A DNA stretch of 57,999 nucleotides, from positions 1 through 57,999 of the forward strand of contig NZ_BCRB01000018.1 in NCBI RefSeq assembly GCF_001552375.1, in the 5' to 3' direction. The notes below the pieces were generated by a model that was given only the letters and a program-made list of their open reading frames with translations, ran no database searches and had not been told where the DNA came from. Below are positions 53,938 through 57,999 of the stretch, one piece after another (within the stretch, counting starts at the first letter, position 1; each line of letters starts with the position of its first letter). This DNA comes from Cellulomonas iranensis NBRC 101100 = JCM 18110. Lineage in GTDB: Bacteria; Actinomycetota; Actinomycetes; Actinomycetales; Cellulomonadaceae. The position numbers were made by a program, and so were the translations under genes.

Positions 53938-55665
53938 CTACGCGGCGCGGCGCACCCAAGCCTCCCAGGGGCGCAGCGTGACGCGCCCCGCGACCACCGC
54001 CGAGGGCTCGGCGAGGTTGCCCAGCACGAGCGACGCGTCGTGCCACCCCTCCCCCAGCTCGACCGTGCGCTCGTCCCCGGTGAAGTTGCCCACGACGAGC
54101 AGCCGCGAACCGTCGAGCGAGCGCTCGAACGCGTAGACGTGCGGGTCGTCCGGCAGCAGCATCGTGAAGTCGCCCAAACGCACCACGGGGTCCTCGTGGC
54201 GCAGCGCGACCAGCCGCCGGTAGTGGTGGAAGACCGAGCGCGGGTCGGCGCGCTCGGCCTCGGCGTTGACCTCGACGTGGTTCGGGTTCACGGGCAGCCA
54301 CGGCGTGCCGGTCGTGAAGCCCGCGTGCGCGGTCGCGTCCCACTGCACGGGCGTGCGGGCGTTGTCGCGGCTCATGGCCGCGAGCCCCGCCAGCAGCCGC
54401 TCGTCGGGCACGTGCCCGAGCGCGCGCTGCTCGGCGGCCCACCGCACCGACTCGATGTCGCGGTACTCGTCGAACGACGTCAGGTGCGCGTTCGTCATGC
54501 CGAGCTCCTCGCCCTGGTAGACGTACGGCGTCCCGCGGTGCAGGTGCAGCACGGTCGCGAGCATGGTCGCCGAGTCGCGGCGGTGCGCGCCGTCGTCGCC
54601 GAACCGCGACACGACGCGCGGCTGGTCGTGGTTGTCCCAGTAGAGCGAGTTCCACCCGCGCTCGGCCAGGCCGGCTTGCCACCGCCCCAGCACGGCCTTG
54701 AGGTCGCGCAGGTCGAGCGGCACGGGGTCGAACTTGCCGCCCGGTCCGTGGTCGAGGCCGACGTGCTCGAACGTGAACACCATGTCGAGCTCGCGCCGCG
54801 CGGGGTCGGTGAGCAGCACCGCGTCGTCGACCGTCGCACCGGGCGTCTCGCCCACCAGCAGCAGGCCGTCGCGGCGCCCCTCGAACACCTCGCGGTGCAT
54901 CTCCTGCAGGTACTCGTGCAGGCGCGGGCCGTTCGTGTACTGCGCCGTGCCGTCCCCCAGCGCACCGTGGGTCACCGGGCCGTCCGCGAGGCCGCCGTCG
55001 GCGTCCACGACCTTGGAGACGAGGTTGATGACGTCCATGCGGAAGCCGTCGACCCCGCGGTCGAGCCACCAGCGCATCATCGCGTAGACCGCCTCGCGGA
55101 CCTCGGGGTTCTCCCAGTTGAGGTCGGGCTGCTTGCGGCTGAACAGGTGCAGGTAGTACTCGCCCGTCGCCTCGTCGAGCTCCCACGCGGGCCCGGAGAA
55201 GAACGACGCCCAGTTGGTCGGCTCGGCGCCGGGGGTGCCCGGTTCCATGCCGTCGCGGGCCGGCCGCCACCAGTACCAGTCGCGCTTCGGCGAGTCGACC
55301 GACGCGCGCGACTCGACGAACCACGGGTGCTCGTCGCTCGTGTGGTTGACCACGAGGTCCATGACGACCTTGATGCCGCGCGCGTGCAGCGCCGCGACCA
55401 CCTCGTCGAGGTCGTCGAGCGTGCCGAACAGCGGGTCGACGTCCTGGTAGTCGCTGATGTCGTACCCGTTGTCGTCCTGCGGGCTGCGGTACAGCGGCGA
55501 GAACCACACGACGTCGACGCCGAGCTCGGCGAGGTGGTCGACGCGCCGCAGCACGCCCCGCAGGTCGCCGACCCCGTCGCCGTCGGAGTCCTGGAAGGAC
55601 CGCGGGTAGATCTGGTAGACGACCGCACCGGTCCACCAGGGGGCGTCGTCGACGGTGAAGGTCAT
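53938..55665 (-). CDS. GH13 alpha-glucosidase (oligo-1,6-glucosidase-like)
   Basis: The 575-residue enzyme has the GH13 conserved regions: VVMDLVVNHTSDEHPWF, the nucleophile Asp in GVDGFRMDVINLVSK, acid/base Glu in LLLVGETPG and HDQPRVVSRFG. Region V QPDLNW supports an alpha-glucosidase of subfamily 23/31 type. There is no signal peptide, so it acts on imported maltose or isomaltose oligosaccharides. GAGGAG precedes the ATG at 55665. The gap 55666-55816 shows only a GC-rich hairpin near 55746-55773. Confidence 0.94.
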   Translation of the reverse strand: MTFTVDDAPWWTGAVVYQIYPRSFQDSDGDGVGDLRGVLRRVDHLAELGVDVVWFSPLYRSPQDDNGYDISDYQDVDPLFGTLDDLDEVVAALHARGIKVVMDLVVNHTSDEHPWFVESRASVDSPKRDWYWWRPARDGMEPGTPGAEPTNWASFFSGPAWELDEATGEYYLHLFSRKQPDLNWENPEVREAVYAMMRWWLDRGVDGFRMDVINLVSKVVDADGGLADGPVTHGALGDGTAQYTNGPRLHEYLQEMHREVFEGRRDGLLLVGETPGATVDDAVLLTDPARRELDMVFTFEHVGLDHGPGGKFDPVPLDLRDLKAVLGRWQAGLAERGWNSLYWDNHDQPRVVSRFGDDGAHRRDSATMLATVLHLHRGTPYVYQGEELGMTNAHLTSFDEYRDIESVRWAAEQRALGHVPDERLLAGLAAMSRDNARTPVQWDATAHAGFTTGTPWLPVNPNHVEVNAEAERADPRSVFHHYRRLVALRHEDPVVRLGDFTMLLPDDPHVYAFERSLDGSRLLVVGNFTGDERTVELGEGWHDASLVLGNLAEPSAVVAGRVTLRPWEAWVRRAA

Positions 55666-55816
55666 GCGCGGCAGCTCCTCGCCCGAGGCGTCGTGGGGAC
55701 GGTCCGACGCTCGCACGGCGCCGCGCGCGACGCACGTCGTCCGCCGCGGCGCCCGGGGCACCCCGGCGCCGCGCTGGGCCGTCCGGGCGATCCCGGGACC
55801 TCGGTCCCCCGCCGCG

Positions 55817-55831
55817 TTGACACATCGTCAA
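55817..55831. promoter_or_regulatory. TetR operator upstream of the TetR gene
   Basis: TTGACACATCGTCAA has inverted TTGAC/GTCAA arms around 5 bases. It directly abuts the -10 TAGCGT (55832-55837) of the TetR gene and covers its -35 region, so autorepression is likely. Confidence 0.65.
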
Positions 55832-55844
55832 TAGCGTCCTCCTC

Positions 55845-56471
55845 ATGAGCACCGAGCAGCGACGGGTCGTCAAGGCCCCCGACGTCCGACGCGACGAGAT
55901 CGTCCGCGCCGCACGTGAGCTGTTCGCCGATCAGGGCGTCCGCAGCACGACGTTCCAGCACGTCGCCGACCGCGTCGGCGTCACCCGCGGGCTCGTCTAC
56001 CACTACGTCGGCGACATGGAGACGCTCGTCGGCCTCGTCATCGACGCCTGCATCGACGACTTCGTCGCCGACCTGCGCGCGTGGGACGCGGCCCGGCGCC
56101 CCGGCGACGTCGACGGCGCGGTCGTCGAGTGCGTCGCGCTGTTCCGCCGCCACGTCCCGACCCGCCGCCGGGGCGACGGCAGCAGCCCCCGCACCGCGAC
56201 GCCCCTGCCGCGGTTCGACGACGCCGCACTCTCGGTGCAGTTCCTCGACCGGGCGGTCGAGGCGCTCGTCGACACCCTCGAGGTCACGACGATCCCCGCC
56301 TACGCGGCCCGGCACACGATCGAGATCGCGCACGTGCGCGCCACGTTCGTGGTGCTCGTGCACGGCCTCATCGCACTGGTCCGATCCCAGCCCGACACGC
56401 CTGACGACGTGCTCGCCACGCTCGTGCGCCAGACGTTGCGACTGGCACCCAACGACCCTGCCGCGTCCTAG
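55845..56471 (+). CDS. TetR/AcrR family regulator
   Basis: The 208-residue regulator has the HTH in ARELFADQGVRSTTFQHVADRVGVTRGLVYHYVGDME. The C-terminal ligand domain is not assignable. TAGCGT ends 7 nt before the ATG, so it is leaderless, and its own likely operator lies just upstream. The DUF5692 gene follows after 28 bases and is probably its target. Confidence 0.92.
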   Translation: MSTEQRRVVKAPDVRRDEIVRAARELFADQGVRSTTFQHVADRVGVTRGLVYHYVGDMETLVGLVIDACIDDFVADLRAWDAARRPGDVDGAVVECVALFRRHVPTRRRGDGSSPRTATPLPRFDDAALSVQFLDRAVEALVDTLEVTTIPAYAARHTIEIAHVRATFVVLVHGLIALVRSQPDTPDDVLATLVRQTLRLAPNDPAAS

Positions 56472-56499
56472 CGGTCAGGGCGCACGTCGAAGGAGAGAC

Positions 56500-57501
56500 A
56501 TGTTCCTGTTCGAGAGCATCACGCCGCTCCAGGCACTGATGTTCGTCGTGGTCCTCGCGGGCCTCATCGGCCTCAACGAGATCTCGCGACGCGGCAAGGT
56601 GGCCGGGCTCGCGCTGTTCGTCGCGCTGCCGCTGGTCCTCACGATCTTCGTGTGGCCGCACACCGCGGGCGCGGGGTCGTCGACCGGGTCGTGGTTCCAC
56701 TGGGTCAAGGTGTACTCGGCGCTCGCCGGCTGCCTGGGCTTCATGCTCATCCGGTACGTGCCGCGCCTGGCCGCGAACAGGTGGATGCTGCTGTTCCCGC
56801 CCGCGATCCTGTCGATCAACATCCTCGAGGCCGTCATCCGTGACTTCCAGGTCTCGGGCATGCAGGAGGGCGTCGTCGACGGCGTCATGATGGTGCCCGG
56901 CCCGTGGAACGTCATGAACGGCGTCGCCGGCATCCTCAACATCGTGACGATCTGCGGCTGGGTCGGCATCTACGTCAGCCGCGACAAGACCAAGGACATG
57001 ATCTGGCCGGACATGCTCTGGTTCTGGATCGTCGCGTACGACCTGTGGAACTTCGCCTACGTCTACAACTGCGTCGGCGACCACGCCTTCTACGCCGGCG
57101 CGGCGCTGCTGCTCTCGTGCACGATCCCCGCGTTCTGGCTGCGCCGCGGCGCGTGGCTCCAGCACCGCGCGCACACGCTCGCGTTCTGGATGATGTTCAC
57201 GATGGCCGTCCCGGCGTTCGTCACCGACTCGCAGTTCTCGGTGCAGTCGTCGCACTCCCCCGCCGCGCTCTTCACGGTGTCGGCGCTGTCGCTCGCGGCC
57301 AACGTCGCGGTCGTCGTCTACCAGGCCCGCCGCCTGCTGACGCGTCGCCTCAACCCGCTGCGCGACGAGCTGTGGACCGACCTGCCGGCGTACCGCCGCG
57401 TGGTCGAGAACATCCCCGGCTACCGGCTCGCCGGTGCCGGCGCCCCCGTCGCTGTCACGACGGGCGCGACCGCGGAGCCCGAGGTCGTCGCCCCGCGCTG
57501 A
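56500..57501 (+). CDS. DUF5692 family multi-pass membrane protein
   Basis: The 333-residue protein has about nine hydrophobic helices with conserved polar motifs: VWPHTAGAGSSTGSWFHWVKVYSAL, GPWNVMNGVAGILNIVTICGW, WFWIVAYDLWNFAYVYNC and WLQHRAHTLAFWMM. I recall this pattern as DUF5692, well represented in Firmicutes; conservation across such distance suggests horizontal transfer. AGGAGAG precedes the ATG at 56500. Paired with a TetR regulator; the substrate is unknown. Confidence 0.82.
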   Translation: MFLFESITPLQALMFVVVLAGLIGLNEISRRGKVAGLALFVALPLVLTIFVWPHTAGAGSSTGSWFHWVKVYSALAGCLGFMLIRYVPRLAANRWMLLFPPAILSINILEAVIRDFQVSGMQEGVVDGVMMVPGPWNVMNGVAGILNIVTICGWVGIYVSRDKTKDMIWPDMLWFWIVAYDLWNFAYVYNCVGDHAFYAGAALLLSCTIPAFWLRRGAWLQHRAHTLAFWMMFTMAVPAFVTDSQFSVQSSHSPAALFTVSALSLAANVAVVVYQARRLLTRRLNPLRDELWTDLPAYRRVVENIPGYRLAGAGAPVAVTTGATAEPEVVAPR

Positions 57502-57525
57502 CCCACCCCGCGCCGACCCACCTCA

Positions 57526-57562
57526 CGACGCCGGGCCCGGGCACGTCCCGGGCCCGGCGTCG
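57526..57562 (+). terminator. Terminator of the TetR-DUF5692 operon
   Basis: A perfect 16-bp stem (core GACGCCGGGCCCGGG) with loop CACGT begins 25 bases after the DUF5692 stop. The palindrome GGAACGTTCC at 57574-57583 follows, perhaps an operator for the next gene. Confidence 0.75.
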
Positions 57563-57660
57563 CCGTGCGTCCCGGAACGTTCCACCCCGCGCGGGCTCGC
57601 CCGCGGCGCGCCCGGTCGGCGAGGCTGCTGCCAGACCCGAGCCGAGCCAGGGGGCCCACC

Positions 57661-57999
57661 ATGACCGACGCGTTCCACGGTGCCGACGTCGCCGCGCTGC
57701 GCACGCAGGCCGTCGCGCTGCACGACGCCGCGCAGACGCTCGTGACGTGCGCGCAGCGCACCGGCCGCGGGCTCGACGCCCTCACGTGGGCCGGCCGCGA
57801 CGCCGACCGCGCCCGGACCGCGTGGCAGACCGAGCAGGTGCCCGCGCTGCTGCGCACCGCGCACGCGCTCGGCGAGGCCGCGCTGCGGCTGCTCGACGAG
57901 GCCGACGCGCAGGAGTCCGCGAGCGCCGCGACCGGGGTCCCGGGCGGCGCGACCGAGGGCCCGGGCGGCGCGGCCCCGACGCCGGGCAGCGGCCCGGGC
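57661..57999 (+). CDS. WXG100-like protein, N-terminal part, cut by window end
   Basis: Only 113 codons are present and the frame runs off the window. Residues 1-85 form a helical WXG100/ESX-like segment with LTWAGRDADRARTAWQTEQVP (Trp at the turn) and AHALGEAALRLLDEADAQ, followed by a Gly/Pro/Ala-rich linker. This is the usual start of a type VII-secreted or polymorphic-toxin-like protein, or a plain WXG protein. Start and family are uncertain. Confidence 0.65.
   Translation, partial: MTDAFHGADVAALRTQAVALHDAAQTLVTCAQRTGRGLDALTWAGRDADRARTAWQTEQVPALLRTAHALGEAALRLLDEADAQESASAATGVPGGATEGPGGAAPTPGSGPG

Overview
The window is about 58 kb of a very GC-rich actinobacterial chromosome, most likely from Micrococcales and probably Cellulomonas or a close relative. 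The assignment rests on the SigR/RsrA thiol-stress pair, the 24-residue ribosomal protein bL37, many leaderless genes with a TANNNT-like box 6-7 nt before the start codon, a 12/14 match to the CelR/CebR cellobiose operator, a GH127 arabinofuranosidase and a GH13 alpha-glucosidase. No rRNA, tRNA, insertion sequence, prophage or CRISPR array was found. Genes are packed tightly, often with ATGA or GTGA overlaps, and the third codon position is almost always G or C, so very long antisense reading frames are artefacts.

Layout. 1-4.9 kb: a PadR regulator with its DUF4097 partner and a palindromic operator, a solitary PilT ATPase, bL37, and sigR-rsrA with a SigR-type promoter. 4.9-9 kb: aroA-rsgA-hisN and a methyltransferase. 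9.0-9.36 kb: a non-coding array of seven 11-bp palindromes at fixed 31/50 bp spacing, between convergent genes. 9.4-15.4 kb: a HAD phosphatase, gltX, a small alarmone synthetase behind a second SigR-type promoter, an FAH-family enzyme, a methyltransferase and a multi-pass acyltransferase-like protein. 15.4-18 kb: a polar amino-acid ABC transporter preceded by a leaderless 20-codon ORF ending in three Cys codons, which suggests cysteine-responsive attenuation. 18-30.7 kb: pdxH, a conserved uncharacterised protein, a REP-like pair, GH127, rnhA, an acyl-CoA ligase, mgtE, an APH-like kinase, a Ski2-like helicase, a VIT1-family transporter behind two DtxR/IdeR-like boxes, and a YbaK deacylase.

30.7-35.1 kb is the most novel block. 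It is a six-gene operon on the minus strand: a small secreted two-cysteine protein, two lipoproteins, a peptidoglycan-binding membrane-fusion-like adaptor, an ABC ATPase and a MacB/FtsX-like permease. The last five genes overlap one another. A hairpin follows the small-protein gene, and a CelR/CebR-like operator overlaps the presumed -10. It resembles a bacteriocin or peptide export/immunity module that may respond to cellobiose.

35.2-49.6 kb: housekeeping genes (yccF, yqgE, yggS, two DUF202 proteins, a permuted lipoate ligase) and then a branched-chain amino-acid block: cimA, ilvE, leuB, ilvC, ilvN, ilvB. Both cimA and ilvB are preceded by a leaderless leader peptide rich in Ile/Leu/Val codons and by a hairpin plus T-tract terminator. 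These are two separate translation-dependent attenuators acting on one pathway. 49.6-53.3 kb: UbiA prenyltransferase, type III polyketide synthase, ICMT-like methyltransferase and FAD oxidoreductase, resembling the srsABC phenolic-lipid pathway. 53.3-58 kb: a PNPOx-like protein, GH13, a TetR regulator with a DUF5692 membrane protein, and the start of a WXG100-like protein cut by the window end.
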